A stretch of 64,000 nucleotides of DNA, taken from the NCBI RefSeq assembly GCF_014641945.1, contig NZ_BMIJ01000006.1:310001-374000 (forward strand). Reading direction: 5' to 3'. The notes beneath the pieces were generated by a model that saw only the letters and a program-made list of their open reading frames with translations, searched no databases and had not been told where the DNA came from. The position numbers and the translations under genes are program-made. Below are positions 16,642 to 26,862 of this stretch, one piece after another. Source of the DNA: Marinobacterium zhoushanense (GTDB lineage: Bacteria; Pseudomonadota; Gammaproteobacteria; Pseudomonadales; Balneatricaceae). Within the stretch, counting starts at the first letter, position 1; every line of letters begins with the position of its first letter.

Positions 16642-18519
16642 ATGCTTCAAACCATCAGGGAAAACTCTCAGGGCATAATCGCAAAGGTGATCGTGGGCCT
16701 GATCGCGCTGACGTTCGCGCTTTGGGGCGTTGAATCGCTGGTTAGTTTGACAAACAAGGAGCCGGCACCGGCTGAGGTCAACGGCGAAGATATCACTAAC
16801 CAAGAGCTGTTCCAGGGTATGGAACTGCAGCGGCGTCAGCTGTTGGCCCAGATGGGAGAGAATGCGGATCCATCAGCCATCGACGAGAATATGCTGCGCC
16901 AAATGGTCATCGAAGGGCTGATTTCGCGCAAGGTGATGCTGCAGTCGGCGAATGAGATGGGTTTCCATCTGTCCGATCAGATGGTCGATCAGATCATCGT
17001 TTCGACCCCCCAGTTTCAGCTCGATGGCAAGTTCGACCGCGATCAGTATGAGGCTGTGCTGCGCAGTGCCGGCTTTACTCCGCTGATGTACCGCGATCTG
17101 ATCCGCAAGGAAAAGTTGATTCAGCAGGCCCAGGCGGGCTACATGCTGTCGGAATTTACCACCGGTGAGGAGCTCGAGCGGCTGATCTCGCTGGATCGCC
17201 AGGTGCGTGATCTGGCTTATGTGACATTGGAAGCGGATCCTGCCGAGATCAATATCGATGAGCAGGAGCTGCAGGCCGCGTACGATAAACAGGCGGCGTC
17301 GCTGGTCACTGAAGAGCGGGTGGCGGTCGACTATGTTTTGCTTGACCGGACCGCGCTGGCTAAGCCGGATGAGGTAAGTGAGTCCGAGATCAAGGCTGCC
17401 TATGAGCAAATGATCGCTGGCTTCAAATCGGAGGAGCAGCGCTCCGCCCGTCATATTCTGATCGATATCAATAGCGAGCGAGATGCCGATGCCGCGTTGG
17501 CTCGTGCACAAGAGCTTCGCCAGGAGATCGAGGCTGGAGCCGACTTTGCTGAAGCGGCCAAACGTGAGTCGGCGGATCTTGGTTCGGCTCAAGAGGGTGG
17601 TGAACTTGGATTCAACGGTCGCGGTGTGTTTGTCGAGCCGTTCGAAGATGCGCTGTTCGATCTCAAGCCGGGAGAGGTGTCTGAACCGGTTCGTACGGAG
17701 TTCGGTTATCACCTGATCAAGCTGGAGGCGATCAAGGCGACAGAGGCGCCGACGCTGGCCGAGGCCGAAAGCGATCTGCGCGATCAGGTCGCGCAGGATA
17801 AGGCTGAGCTGGATTATGTGGCGGCGCTTGAGCGGCTGTCGGATCTGGCGTTCTCGTCAAACGACCTCCAGCCCGTTTCCGAGGAGTTGGGATTGCGAAT
17901 CCGCTCCACCGAGCTGTTCTCGCGTGCCGGTGGCTCGGATCTTGTCAGCAGCTCGCAGAAGGCGATTGATGCCGCATTTACCGATCAGGTGCTCAACGAC
18001 CAGCTCAACAGCGATCCGATCGAGTTGGACTCCGGTCGCACACTGGTGCTCCACCTGAGAGAGCATCAAAAGCCGCGGCAGCTGGGCTTTGACGAGGTGC
18101 GTGAGCGTATCGAATCTCAACTGCGGGCGGAGAAGGCCGCCGCACAGCTCGCCGAGCAGGCGGATAGCTGGTTGCTGGCGCTGAGAGAAGGCAAAACACT
18201 CGCTGAGCTGGATGCCGACAAGGCATGGGAAGAGGCTGAAGCTGTCGATCGTGGTGATCAGTCGGTACCTGCTGCTGTACTGCGTGAAGCCTTCGCCATG
18301 GCGCGTCCGGAAGGCGAGGCGCCTCGCTATTCCAGCGTGGCTCTGCGTAACGGTTCGCGGGTGATAGTCGCTCTCAAGGGCGTCACCGACGGCTCAACCG
18401 AACTGAGCGATGAGGAGCGCAAGGCGCTGTCGACTATGATCGCGAACCAGCGCGGCCAGCAGATCTATCAAATGCACTCTGAGGAACTGCGTCAGCGCGC
18501 AGAGGTCGAGATCAACTGA
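16642..18519 (+). CDS. ppiD: Periplasmic folding chaperone PpiD (SurA-N/parvulin family)
   Basis: PpiD is anchored in the inner membrane beside SecYEG and assists newly exported proteins. The 625-residue product has the family signature N-terminus (MLQTIRENSQGIIAK) followed by one membrane helix (VIVGLIALTFALWGV, residues 16-30). A SurA-N-like chaperone region follows (about 40-200). One parvulin domain (about 265-365; ARHILI near 269, GGELGFNGRG, FGYHLIKLE) and a long helical C-terminal part complete it. ATG 16642 was chosen; the longer in-frame start at 16564 lies inside the preceding terminator. The lon-hupB-ppiD order is widespread in gammaproteobacteria. In many PpiD proteins the parvulin domain is catalytically weak, and activity here is not known. 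Confidence 0.94.
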   Translation: MLQTIRENSQGIIAKVIVGLIALTFALWGVESLVSLTNKEPAPAEVNGEDITNQELFQGMELQRRQLLAQMGENADPSAIDENMLRQMVIEGLISRKVMLQSANEMGFHLSDQMVDQIIVSTPQFQLDGKFDRDQYEAVLRSAGFTPLMYRDLIRKEKLIQQAQAGYMLSEFTTGEELERLISLDRQVRDLAYVTLEADPAEINIDEQELQAAYDKQAASLVTEERVAVDYVLLDRTALAKPDEVSESEIKAAYEQMIAGFKSEEQRSARHILIDINSERDADAALARAQELRQEIEAGADFAEAAKRESADLGSAQEGGELGFNGRGVFVEPFEDALFDLKPGEVSEPVRTEFGYHLIKLEAIKATEAPTLAEAESDLRDQVAQDKAELDYVAALERLSDLAFSSNDLQPVSEELGLRIRSTELFSRAGGSDLVSSSQKAIDAAFTDQVLNDQLNSDPIELDSGRTLVLHLREHQKPRQLGFDEVRERIESQLRAEKAAAQLAEQADSWLLALREGKTLAELDADKAWEEAEAVDRGDQSVPAAVLREAFAMARPEGEAPRYSSVALRNGSRVIVALKGVTDGSTELSDEERKALSTMIANQRGQQIYQMHSEELRQRAEVEIN

Positions 18520-18545
18520 TTAGTGGATTGATTGCGTGTTAAGAC

Positions 18546-18573
18546 AAAAAGCCGGCTTTAATGCCGGCTTTTT
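18546..18573. terminator. Bidirectional terminator between ppiD and yejF
   Basis: AAAAAGCCGGC (18546-18556) pairs with GCCGGCTTTTT (18563-18573) around a 6-nt loop. It works for either direction and overlaps the last codons of yejF on the minus strand, so part of the hairpin is coding. Confidence 0.88.
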
Positions 18574-20177
18574 ACATTGTGTTCAGCGCCGAAAGCCGCT
18601 GAGAGCAGCTCTCTCGTATAGCTGTGCTGCGGCGTGAAGAAGACTGCATCGGCGGGGCCGCTTTCGACCACCTTGCCGTGGTGCATCACCATCACGCGAT
18701 GACTCAGGGCGCGCACAACCGATAGGTCGTGGCTGATAAACAGGTAGCTCAGGCGATAGCGTCGTTGCAGTTCGAGTAGAAGTTCGACGATCTGTTTCTG
18801 TACGGTACGGTCCAGCGCTGAGGTGGGTTCATCCAGGACTATCAGCTCCGGCTTCAGGATCAGTGCGCGGGCGATGGCGATGCGTTGTCTCTGACCGCCT
18901 GAAAACTCGTGCGGGTAGCGCTGGCGCACCTCGGGGTCCAGGCCTACATCCCGCAATACCTGGATGACCCTGGCCTCAACCTCGTCCGGATCGTCTATCC
19001 CCTGTACCTCAAGCCCCTCGGCCACTATCTCGGCGATCGACATGCGGGGGCTGAGGCTGCCATAAGGATCCTGGAACACGATCTGCATCTGCCGGCGCAG
19101 CGGCTTTATTCCGGCCTGATTGAGCTGTTCGATCGTCTGGTCCTTGAACCGAATCTGGCCTTGGGATGCGGTCAGGCGCAGCAGTGCCATTGCCAGGGTC
19201 GTTTTACCCGACCCCGACTCGCCGACTATGCCTAGCGTCTCACCACGATGAAGTTCGAGCGATACACCGTCCACGGCTTTGAAGTGGTCGACGGTGCGCT
19301 TGAACAGGCCGCGTTTGATCGGAAACCAGACCCGCAGATGATCGGTGCGAAGCAGCGGTGCCGGGGTCGCATTCAGCGGTTGCGGCCGCCCTCTGGGTTC
19401 GGCGTCGAGCAGCTTGCGGGTGTAGGGGTGGGTGGGGGCGTCGAATAGCTCGCGACAGCCCTGTTGCTCTACGATCTCCCCCTGATACATGACGCATACC
19501 TGATCGGCGTAGCGACGCACGATATTGAGATCATGGGTGATCAGCAGCACCGACATGCCCAGCTTTTGCTGCAACTCCTTGAGCAGTTCCAGAATCTGTT
19601 GCTGGATGGTCACGTCCAGCGCCGTGGTGGGCTCATCGGCGATCAACAACTCGGGTTCGTTGGCCAGTGCCATGGCGATCATGACGCGCTGGCGTTGTCC
19701 GCCCGAAAGCTCGTGAGGGTAATGATTCAGGCGCTCCTCGGCGTTATCGATACCGACAAGCTGCAATAGCTCCAGGGCGCGGACACGGGCTTGAGGACCC
19801 TTCAGACCCCGGTGCAGGCGTAGTGTTTCGGTAATCTGGCGTTCTATCCTGTGCAGCGGATTGAGTGAGGTCATCGGCTCCTGAAAGATCATGCCGACTC
19901 GGTTGCCGCGTATCTGGCGCAGGCGGGACTCACTGGCCTGAAGCAGATCCTCACCCTGATAGAGTACGCGACCGCTCGGATAGTTGGCCTGGTGGGCAGG
20001 GAGCAGCTTGAGCAGGGATAGCGCCGTGACCGACTTGCCCGAACCCGATTCGCCCACCAGTGCCAGGGTTTTGCCACGCTCCAGTGAGAAGCTGACGTTT
20101 TTGACCACGGGAGCGTTTTGCGCAGGGTTGCCGAAGCCGACCGACAGCTCTTCAATAGTGAACAGGGTCTGGGTCAT
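18558..20177 (-). CDS. yejF: Peptide ABC transporter, duplicated ATP-binding protein YejF
   Basis: The ATPase of a Yej-type peptide importer (in E. coli, YejABEF takes up microcin C and related peptides). It is a 539-residue tandem fusion of two ABC ATPases. The first half has Walker A GESGSGKS (near 42), signature LSGGQRQRV (near 162) and Walker B LLIADEPT (near 182). The second half has GESGSGKT (near 325), [15 protein letters not shown] (near 431) and [12 protein letters not shown]. Both sites look intact. The C-terminal oligopeptide-binding tail expected of Opp/Dpp ATPases follows the first half ([13 protein letters not shown]). It overlaps yejE by 4 bp, and a terminator overlaps its end, marking the end of the operon. 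Confidence 0.93.
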   Translation of the reverse strand: MTQTLFTIEELSVGFGNPAQNAPVVKNVSFSLERGKTLALVGESGSGKSVTALSLLKLLPAHQANYPSGRVLYQGEDLLQASESRLRQIRGNRVGMIFQEPMTSLNPLHRIERQITETLRLHRGLKGPQARVRALELLQLVGIDNAEERLNHYPHELSGGQRQRVMIAMALANEPELLIADEPTTALDVTIQQQILELLKELQQKLGMSVLLITHDLNIVRRYADQVCVMYQGEIVEQQGCRELFDAPTHPYTRKLLDAEPRGRPQPLNATPAPLLRTDHLRVWFPIKRGLFKRTVDHFKAVDGVSLELHRGETLGIVGESGSGKTTLAMALLRLTASQGQIRFKDQTIEQLNQAGIKPLRRQMQIVFQDPYGSLSPRMSIAEIVAEGLEVQGIDDPDEVEARVIQVLRDVGLDPEVRQRYPHEFSGGQRQRIAIARALILKPELIVLDEPTSALDRTVQKQIVELLLELQRRYRLSYLFISHDLSVVRALSHRVMVMHHGKVVESGPADAVFFTPQHSYTRELLSAAFGAEHNVKSRH

Positions 20178-21199
20178 AGCATCTTCCTTGGATCGAAGGC
20201 ATCGCGTACCGCTTCGCCGATGAAGATCAGCAGGGTCAGCATCAGTGAGAGTGCAACGAATGCGGTGATACCAAGCCAGGGGGCGTGCAGGTTCTCTTTG
20301 CCCTGTGCAACCAGCTCTCCCAGTGAGGGGGAACCCGGCGGTAGACCGAAGCCGAGGAAGTCCAGTGCGGTCAGTGTAACGATGGCGCTGTTAAAGATGA
20401 ACGGCATGAAGGTCAGGGTCGCGACCATGGCGTTGGGTAGTACGTGCCGATACATGATCAGCCGGTTGCCCAGGCCCAGTGCACGAGCGGCCCTTACATA
20501 CTCCAGATTACGCCCGCGCAGGAACTCGGCGCGTACCACGTCGACCAGATTCATCCAGGAGAACAGCAGCATGATGCCCAGCAGCCACCAGAAGTTGGGC
20601 TCGACCAGACTGGCCAGGATGATCAGCAGGAACAGCACTGGCAGGCCCGACCATATCTCGATAAAGCGTTGAAACAGCAGATCGATCTTGCCGCCGTAAT
20701 AGCCTTGCGTGGCGCCGGCCATAACGCCGATTACCGAGCTGATCAGTGTCAGTACCAGGGCAAAAAGTACCGAGATGCGGAACCCGTAGATCACCCGCGC
20801 GAGCACGTCGCGACCCTGGTCGTCGGTGCCAAGCCAATTTTCCGCCGAGGGCGGGGAGGGGGCCGGTACCGGCAGGTCGTAGTTGATGGTGTCGTAGCTG
20901 AAGCGGATTGGTGGCCACAGCATCCAGCCCCCGGCTTCGCTGATCAGCTCCTGGATATACGGGTCCTTATAGTCGGCCGGGGTATCGAATTCGCCACCAA
21001 AGGTGAGTTCCGAGTAGTTCATCCACATCGGGGTGTAGAGTTCATTTTCGAACTCGACCAGTAGCGGTTTGTCATTGGCGATCAGCTCGGCGACGAGGCT
21101 GAGCATGAACAGGGCAAGAAAGATCCAGAGCGACCAGTATCCGCGACGGTTGCGTTTGAATGCATTCAGTCGCCGCTTCTGGATGGGTGTCAATGTCAT
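20174..21199 (-). CDS. yejE: Peptide ABC transporter permease YejE
   Basis: Inner-membrane permease subunit of the Yej peptide importer, 341 residues. The N-terminal cytoplasmic segment is basic (QKRRLNAFKRNRRGYWSLW), followed by a first membrane helix (IFLALFMLSLVAELIA). A periplasmic region with the YejE-specific stretch (TPMWMNYSELTFGGEFDTPADYKDP... type) comes next. The C-terminal permease domain of five helices carries the EAA loop (EYVRAARALGLGNRLIMYRHVLPNAM shortened here). The motif NWLGTDDQGRDVLARVIYG is typical of DppC/OppC-like permeases. It lies 4 bp after yejB and overlaps yejF by 4 bp, so it is translationally coupled. Confidence 0.93.
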   Translation of the reverse strand: MTLTPIQKRRLNAFKRNRRGYWSLWIFLALFMLSLVAELIANDKPLLVEFENELYTPMWMNYSELTFGGEFDTPADYKDPYIQELISEAGGWMLWPPIRFSYDTINYDLPVPAPSPPSAENWLGTDDQGRDVLARVIYGFRISVLFALVLTLISSVIGVMAGATQGYYGGKIDLLFQRFIEIWSGLPVLFLLIILASLVEPNFWWLLGIMLLFSWMNLVDVVRAEFLRGRNLEYVRAARALGLGNRLIMYRHVLPNAMVATLTFMPFIFNSAIVTLTALDFLGFGLPPGSPSLGELVAQGKENLHAPWLGITAFVALSLMLTLLIFIGEAVRDAFDPRKML

Positions 21200-21203
21200 C
21201 CCG

Positions 21204-22298
21204 TTATACCTCCCGACTCTCGAAATCGATACGTGGATCGACGAAGGTGTAGGTGAGGTCGGAGATCAGCTTCATGATCAGGCCGATCAGGGTGAATATA
21301 TAGAGGGTGCCGAAGATGACAGGGTAATCTCGGTTGATCACCGCTTCGTAGCCGAGCAGGCCAAGGCCGTCGAGCGAGAAGATCACTTCGATCAGCATGG
21401 AGCCGGTAAAGAAGATGCCGATCAGCGCTGCCGGCATCCCGGCGATGATCAGCAGCATGGCGTTGCGGAACACGTGACCGTAGAGTACGCCGGATTCACT
21501 GAGGCCCTTGGCGCGTGCGGTCAGTACATACTGCTTGTGGATCTCATCGAGAAAGGCGTTCTTGGTCAGCATGGTCAGGGTGGCGAAGCTGCCGACCACC
21601 GAAGCAAAAACCGGCAGGCTGATATGCCAGAAATAGTCACCGATCTGCTCACCCAGGCTCATCTCGTCGAAACCGGGAGAGGTCAGCCCGCGTAGCGGGA
21701 ACCACTCCAGGTAGGTGCCACCGGCGAACACCACGATCAGCAGAATGGCGAACAGGAAGTTGGGTATCGCGTAGCCGATGATGACCATGCTGCTGGTCCA
21801 GACGTCGAAGGTGGAGCCATCGCGCACCGCTTTTCGTATGCCCAGCGGTACCGAGATCAGGTAGGTTAATAGGGTGGTCCAGAGGCCTATCGAGATGGAG
21901 ACCGGCATCTTTTCGATGATCAGCTCCACCACGGTTTTATCGCTGAAGAAGCTGCGCCCGAAGTCGAAGCTCAGGTAGTCCTTAAGCATCTTGAAGAAAC
22001 GCTCATGGGCCGGTTTGTCGAAGCCGTACATCTGCTCGATCTGCGCGATAAGTTCCGGGCGTAAGCCCTGCGCGCCGCGATAGCCGCTGCCGTTGCTACT
22101 ATCCGGGGCGGCTGCGGTATCCGACTGAGGGCCGGCGCCGATGCGGCTGGTGGCGCCGACGCCAATTCCCTGCAGATGGGCAATGGTCTGCTCGACCGGT
22201 CCGCCTGGAGCTAGTTGGATGACTACGAAGTTGAGTAGCAGTATGCCGAACAGGGTCGGGATCATCAGCAGCAGACGCCGCAGTATATAGGCGGCCAT
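21204..22298 (-). CDS. yejB: Peptide ABC transporter permease YejB
   Basis: The second permease subunit of the Yej importer, 364 residues, the same length as I recall for E. coli YejB. It begins [22 protein letters not shown], the usual first helix of DppB-like permeases, with QLAPGGPV just after. A hydrophilic insertion (about 38-65) is also a YejB trait. The EAA loop region is [20 protein letters not shown] near 275. I placed the start at ATG 22298, which shares one base with the yejA stop (TAATG), rather than the GTG/CTG-like start 15 bases upstream inside yejA. This arrangement strongly suggests coupled translation. Confidence 0.93.
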   Translation of the reverse strand: MAAYILRRLLLMIPTLFGILLLNFVVIQLAPGGPVEQTIAHLQGIGVGATSRIGAGPQSDTAAAPDSSNGSGYRGAQGLRPELIAQIEQMYGFDKPAHERFFKMLKDYLSFDFGRSFFSDKTVVELIIEKMPVSISIGLWTTLLTYLISVPLGIRKAVRDGSTFDVWTSSMVIIGYAIPNFLFAILLIVVFAGGTYLEWFPLRGLTSPGFDEMSLGEQIGDYFWHISLPVFASVVGSFATLTMLTKNAFLDEIHKQYVLTARAKGLSESGVLYGHVFRNAMLLIIAGMPAALIGIFFTGSMLIEVIFSLDGLGLLGYEAVINRDYPVIFGTLYIFTLIGLIMKLISDLTYTFVDPRIDFESREV

Positions 22299-24103
22299 TA
22301 GCGCTTGATCCACCAGGTGTCAAAACCGAGGCTGTATCGGGGGCGCTGTTCCGGCATGGCAAACTTGTTCCAGTACGCGACGCGGTAGGCGCTGATATGG
22401 AATTGCGGGATCACGTAGTGGCTCCACTGCAGTACGCGGTCAAGGGCGCGGCAGCGCAGCACCAGCTGTTCCCGGTCGGGTGCCTGGATGATCTGCTCGA
22501 TCAGGTAGTCGACAGCTGGGTTCTTGATACCGATCAGGTTGCGGCTGCCGGGTTGATCGGCGGTACTGGAATGCCAATATTCGCGCTGCTCGTTTCCGGG
22601 TGAGTTGGATTGACCAAAACTACTGACGACCATGTCGAAGTCGAACTGGCGGATACGGTTGATGTATTGGGATACGTCCACGATACGGATGCGGGCGGAT
22701 ATACCCATGCGCTCCAAGTTGCGGATAAACGGGGCGACGACACGTTCGAACTCCTTTTGCACCAACAGAATTTCAAAGTCGAATGTTTCGCCGGTACTGT
22801 TTTTCAGCACCCCGTTGTCGAGTTCCCAGCCGGCCTCGCGCAACAGGCGGAGGGCTTTGCGTAGCTGGCTTCGCACCTGGCCGTCGCCGTTGGTCTCCGG
22901 TGCGCGGTAGACCTGGGTGAATACCTCCGGTGGCACCTGGTCACGGATCGGCTCGAGTATCTTCAGCTCCTCGGGGGTCGGCAGTTCCGTTGCGGCCATC
23001 TCGGAGTTGGAGAAGAAGCTGTGGCTGCGGGTGTATGCGCCGTAAAACAGATTTTGGTTGGTCCACTCGAAGTCGAAGGCGTAGGCCAGAGCTTCACGAA
23101 CTCGCGCATCGCTGAATTGGGCGCGGCGGGTGTTCATGACAAATGCCTGCATGCCGGTGGGGTTCTCGTTGGGGATCAGCTCTTTAATGATACGGCCATC
23201 GTCGAAGGGGGCGCCGGTGTAGCCTGTGGCCCACTGCTTGGAGCTGGTTTCCTGGCGGAAGTCATACTCACCAGCCTTGAACGCTTCCAGCGCCACTGTG
23301 GCATCGCGATAATAGTCGTAGCTGATAACGTCAAAGTTGTTGCGGCCTCTGTTGGCAGGCAGGTTAGCGCCCCAGTAGTTGGGGTTGCGCTTGAACGTTA
23401 CCGTGCGCCCGGCATCAAAGCTGGCAATAACATAGGGCCCGGAACCGACAGGGATATCCAGGCCGGGTTTGGTGAAATCGCGCCCTTCCCAATAGTGCTT
23501 GGGCAGGATCGGCACCTCGCCAACGATCAATGGCAGCTCCCGGTTCTCGCTATCGCTGAATTCGAAGCGAACCCGCGTTTCGCTCAGTGCGCTGATTTTG
23601 CTGATACCGGCATAGTAAGCACGATAGAAGGGACTTCCCTGCTCGCGAAGCAGTTTGAAGGTATAGACGACGTCCTCGGCCCGTACCGGTTTACCGTCGC
23701 TGAAGCGGGCCTCTTCATGCAGCTCAAACTCTATCCAGCTACGGCTTTCCGGAACGTAGATCGCCTTTGCCAGCAGGCCGTATTCGGAGAAGGGTTCATC
23801 TTGAGATTTGGTGGTCAGGCTGTCGTAGATCAGGCCAATATCGTCTGCGACAGTCCCCTTGACGATAAAGGGGTTGAAGCTATCGAAGGTGCCGAATGCC
23901 CACTGCTTGACCGTGCCGGTCTTGGGGGCATCAGGGTTGACGTAGTCGAAGTGGGTAAAGTCGGCAGGGTACTTCAAATCACCATGCATGGCGATACCAT
24001 GAGAGGCGGGTGGCATATCGTCGGCGAGTGAGGCCGTGGAAAAGGCCAGGGTCAGTGAGATAACCAGCGTGCGAAAGGCGGAGCGAAATTCACGATGAGG
24101 CAC
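22298..24103 (-). CDS. yejA: Periplasmic peptide-binding protein YejA
   Basis: Solute-binding component of the Yej ABC importer, 601 residues, SBP family 5 (OppA-like). A signal peptide is visible ([18 protein letters not shown], cleavage about residue 27). Family landmarks are [23 protein letters not shown], the early [13 protein letters not shown], the [18 protein letters not shown] motif near 135 and [11 protein letters not shown] near 215. It is the first transporter gene of the minus-strand cluster and is followed without a gap by yejB. Uptake of short peptides, possibly including murein or microcin-like peptides, is inferred from the family; mltD upstream makes a cell-wall link plausible but unproven. 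Confidence 0.93.
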   Translation of the reverse strand: MPHREFRSAFRTLVISLTLAFSTASLADDMPPASHGIAMHGDLKYPADFTHFDYVNPDAPKTGTVKQWAFGTFDSFNPFIVKGTVADDIGLIYDSLTTKSQDEPFSEYGLLAKAIYVPESRSWIEFELHEEARFSDGKPVRAEDVVYTFKLLREQGSPFYRAYYAGISKISALSETRVRFEFSDSENRELPLIVGEVPILPKHYWEGRDFTKPGLDIPVGSGPYVIASFDAGRTVTFKRNPNYWGANLPANRGRNNFDVISYDYYRDATVALEAFKAGEYDFRQETSSKQWATGYTGAPFDDGRIIKELIPNENPTGMQAFVMNTRRAQFSDARVREALAYAFDFEWTNQNLFYGAYTRSHSFFSNSEMAATELPTPEELKILEPIRDQVPPEVFTQVYRAPETNGDGQVRSQLRKALRLLREAGWELDNGVLKNSTGETFDFEILLVQKEFERVVAPFIRNLERMGISARIRIVDVSQYINRIRQFDFDMVVSSFGQSNSPGNEQREYWHSSTADQPGSRNLIGIKNPAVDYLIEQIIQAPDREQLVLRCRALDRVLQWSHYVIPQFHISAYRVAYWNKFAMPEQRPRYSLGFDTWWIKR

Positions 24104-24143
24104 TGCATACTCCCTGTAATATCAGCTGTTTGCAGTTGGGTTC

Positions 24144-24416
24144 TTACTGATCAGGTGAGACAGTCGTTTGGTGCTCCGGTTCAAAATTATGGGCCAGCTG
24201 TTCAAGCCTGCGGTGGCGTTCGGCGCGCTTGATCCCTGCCTCACGCAGCGACAGGTCGGTTGCCATCAGCTGTGAGTGCAGTTGCATGTCCTGCCCGGCG
24301 AGTCCGCGTATCAGGTCCTGATCGATCCAACGCTGGATGCGTCGAAACAGATACCATTTGAACGCCACCGCGAGCACGACCGAAACGGCGATGATAAACA
24401 GACTGAGCTGGTCCAT
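24144..24416 (-). CDS. Small single-span membrane protein of unknown function
   Basis: About 90 residues, not recognised. One membrane helix lies near the N-terminus (SLFIIAVSVVLAVAFKWYLF, residues 4-23). It is followed by a charged helical cytoplasmic tail rich in Arg, Glu and Gln (RRIQRWIDQDLIRGL, GIKRAERHRRLEQLAH). It sits between mltD and yejA on the same strand: ATG 24416 is 4 bp after the mltD stop, and its own stop is 40 bp before yejA. An in-frame GTG at 24434 inside mltD is an alternative start. Position suggests co-expression with mltD and the Yej importer, but no function can be assigned. Confidence 0.6.
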   Translation of the reverse strand: MDQLSLFIIAVSVVLAVAFKWYLFRRIQRWIDQDLIRGLAGQDMQLHSQLMATDLSLREAGIKRAERHRRLEQLAHNFEPEHQTTVSPDQ

Positions 24417-24420
24417 TGGT

Positions 24421-25800
24421 TCAACCCGGATCACGACTCTCTGGATAAAGTATCAGATCTTGTCCGGGGCGCAGGCTGCGGACATCACTGATGCTGTTCC
24501 AGTCTGCCAGTTGCTCGGTGCTTACGCCATAGCGTTGTGCGATTTTCCAAAGGTTATCGCCACTGCTGACGCGGTGTACCTGAGGCTTGCCTTGCTCGGC
24601 TTGCTGGACGGCAACGGTCGTGGAGGTGGCGCCTGGTGAGGGAATCAGCAGTGTCTTGCCGGCGCGGATGCGATTTGAGCTGAGCTTGTTGCTTGTGCGT
24701 ATAACCGCGACGCTGGTCTTGAACTGTGCGGCGATCCCGGACAGGGTGTCGCCGGATCTAATCTGGTATCGAGCCCAGCGTACGCGTTCAGACGCCGGTA
24801 GATTGTTCAGGCCCTCGCGCAGCCGCGCGGCATTGGCGACCGGTACCAGCAGGCGGTGGGGGCCTTCAGGATCGGTAGCCCAGCGGCTGAATCCAGGATT
24901 GAGCCGCTTGATCTCGTCTAGCTCAACGCCGGACAGGCTGGCGGCTTTGGCGAGATCGAGCTGGCCATCAATATCGACGACAGCGAAATAGGGGGTATTA
25001 TCCAGTTTGGGCAGCTCGATGCCGAGCTGATCGGCATTCTTGACCAGCCTAGCTACTGCGATCAGCTTGGGGATGTAGCGGCGTGTTTCCCGGGGCAGCG
25101 ACAGATGCCAGTAGTCGGTTGCTTTGCCGGCGCTGGCGTTACGCTTGACGGCGCGGGAGACGCAGCCCTCACCGCAGTTGTATGCTGCCAGCGCCAGCAA
25201 CCAGTCACCGTCGAAGCGCTCGTTGAGATATTCCAGGTAGTCGAGAGCGGCCTCGGTTGACTGCAGGATATCCCGGCGTCCGTCATACCACCAGTTGCTC
25301 TTCAGGCCGAACAGTGCAGCAGTGCTGGGTATGAATTGCCAGGCCCCGACGGCATGGCTGGGAGAAACCGCTTGCGGGTTGTAGCCGCTTTCGATGAAGG
25401 GTAGTAGAGCGAGTTCGGCAGGGAGGTTGCGATCGAGTACCTGGTTCAATACGAAATAGTAGTAACTCGCAGCCCGCTCGGAAGCCTGTGCCATGTAGCG
25501 GCTATGCTTCAGGTACCATTTCAGCTGATCGTCGACACGCTGTTGGTCGATCTGAGATTCCAATCTCAGATTCTGCCGTGTCAGTGACCAAAGGTCTTGA
25601 GGTGGATTGTCTGCGGGAGGTGCCGTTGCCTGAATCTTGCGGTGGCTCTGGCGCCACTGCGCAACGCTCTCGGCCTGGGCGAGATCATCTCCGGTCGCGG
25701 TAAGGCTTTGCGATTGGGTTTTGGTCGTTGCTGTTTGACAACCCGCCAGTATCAGACCACAAACAAGTGTGGCCACTGCCTTGTATATGCCTGGCTTCAA
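24421..25800 (-). CDS. mltD: Membrane-bound lytic murein transglycosylase D
   Basis: Cleaves peptidoglycan glycan strands with formation of 1,6-anhydro-muropeptides; an outer-membrane lipoprotein facing the periplasm. The 459-residue protein has a lipoprotein signal with lipobox LAGC (Cys21). A family 1E transglycosylase domain (about 110-265) carries the catalytic Glu in LPFIESGYNPQA, then AVGAWQFIPSTA and the NCGEGCVSRA segment. Two LysM domains lie at the C-terminus (about 345-387 and 410-453; YQIRSGDTLSGIA and HRVSSGDNLWKIA), as expected for MltD. It is probably the first gene of the minus-strand cluster leading into yejABEF. The recycling-related nagZ is elsewhere in the window. Confidence 0.94.
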   Translation of the reverse strand: MKPGIYKAVATLVCGLILAGCQTATTKTQSQSLTATGDDLAQAESVAQWRQSHRKIQATAPPADNPPQDLWSLTRQNLRLESQIDQQRVDDQLKWYLKHSRYMAQASERAASYYYFVLNQVLDRNLPAELALLPFIESGYNPQAVSPSHAVGAWQFIPSTAALFGLKSNWWYDGRRDILQSTEAALDYLEYLNERFDGDWLLALAAYNCGEGCVSRAVKRNASAGKATDYWHLSLPRETRRYIPKLIAVARLVKNADQLGIELPKLDNTPYFAVVDIDGQLDLAKAASLSGVELDEIKRLNPGFSRWATDPEGPHRLLVPVANAARLREGLNNLPASERVRWARYQIRSGDTLSGIAAQFKTSVAVIRTSNKLSSNRIRAGKTLLIPSPGATSTTVAVQQAEQGKPQVHRVSSGDNLWKIAQRYGVSTEQLADWNSISDVRSLRPGQDLILYPESRDPG

Positions 25801-25916
25801 ACCCCAATCCCCTGAAATGTAAAATAATCTGCCGCATTTTATGGGTGTGTCACTTTTGCGTCAAACTTAAGCCGGGGATGGGGTGTTGTCTGAATCAATT
25901 GATCGCTAAATAAGGC

Positions 25917-26690
25917 TCAGAACCGGTTCTTCCATTCACGCAGAGTCGCCAGTACCTTGACAGGGTCCGACTGGGCAGTGCCGGTTTGGGTCTGGGCGGC
26001 AGCAATTACACTCTGTTGTGCTGTGCGCATAAAGGGGTTGATCTGTTTTTCACTGCCGATGGTTGAGGGTAGCGTGGGCAGGTCGCGCTCCCGCATCTTT
26101 TGGCACTGCTCGATGCTGTCGTCAATCGCCGAGTTATCCGGTTCCACAGCTTTGGCGAACATCAGGTTCGATAGCGAGTACTCATGCGTGCAGTAGACGA
26201 GGGTGGATTCGGGTAGCGAGGCGAAATAGTTCATCGCATCGTGCATCTGCGCCGCAGTGCCTTCAAACAGTCGCCCGCAACCGGCCAAAAACAGGGTGTC
26301 GCCACAGAAGAGTTGGGGCTGATCCAGGGACTGGAAGTAGCTGATATGGTCAAGGGTATGACCCGGGACGGCTCTGACCTCGAGGGAGTGACCGAGCAGC
26401 TCGATATGCATTTTGTCATGCAGTGGCTGAGTGATACCGCCGAACGGTGAGTTCTCAGGGCCGTATACGGGAATGTCTCGCTGTGCAGTGAGCTCGGCGA
26501 CACCTCCCGTATGATCCGGGTGGTGATGGGTGATCAGGATTGCCGCTAACGACAGTGCGTGATGCGCAAGGTAGCGTTCAACCGGCGCTGCATCGCCGGG
26601 GTCAACTACGGCGACCAGACCTGGCTGGTCGCCCTGCAGAGCCCAAATATAGTTGTCACGAAATGCTGGAATGGGCGTTACGCTGTACAT
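25917..26690 (-). CDS. gloB: Hydroxyacylglutathione hydrolase (glyoxalase II)
   Basis: Hydrolyses S-D-lactoylglutathione to D-lactate and glutathione, the second step of methylglyoxal detoxification. The 257-residue metallo-beta-lactamase-fold enzyme starts with IPAFRDNYIWAL and has the dinuclear metal motif THHHPDHTGG (near 55). Further ligands lie in VPGHTLDHISY (near 109) and LFCGDTLFLAGCGRLFEG (near 130). The C-terminal substrate-binding region contains CTHEYSLSNLMFA and ends EWKNRF, as in the family. It is divergent from the yafS-like/rnhA/dnaQ group, matching the E. coli gloB-yafS-rnhA-dnaQ neighbourhood. Confidence 0.95.
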   Translation of the reverse strand: MYSVTPIPAFRDNYIWALQGDQPGLVAVVDPGDAAPVERYLAHHALSLAAILITHHHPDHTGGVAELTAQRDIPVYGPENSPFGGITQPLHDKMHIELLGHSLEVRAVPGHTLDHISYFQSLDQPQLFCGDTLFLAGCGRLFEGTAAQMHDAMNYFASLPESTLVYCTHEYSLSNLMFAKAVEPDNSAIDDSIEQCQKMRERDLPTLPSTIGSEKQINPFMRTAQQSVIAAAQTQTGTAQSDPVKVLATLREWKNRF

Positions 26691-26793
26691 GCTCGCTGCC
26701 TCTTGCTGATAAAACTGGTCTTGCCAGGTTGGTGTTCTATTATCTGCCAGAATTCGGTCCCGGTGTTTAAGAGCCGGCCCGGACGCTATAGAC

Positions 26794-26820
26794 TTGTATA
26801 CGCTCAGGGTACTTTATAAT
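26794..26820 (+). promoter_or_regulatory. Possible promoter of the yafS-like/rnhA/dnaQ group
   Basis: TATAAT at 26815-26820 is a perfect -10. The best -35 is TTGTAT at 26794-26799, spaced by 15 bp, which is short. Start expected near 26827. Confidence 0.45.
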
Positions 26821-26862
26821 GACAGATGTTGTTAATCGTGTGTTTGCTAAGCCAGAGTGGAT

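Noticed and set aside
21204..22298. Hydrophilic insertion (about residues 38-65) in YejB as a novel domain
   Set aside because: E. coli YejB has a similar low-complexity insertion at the same place, so this is a family trait.
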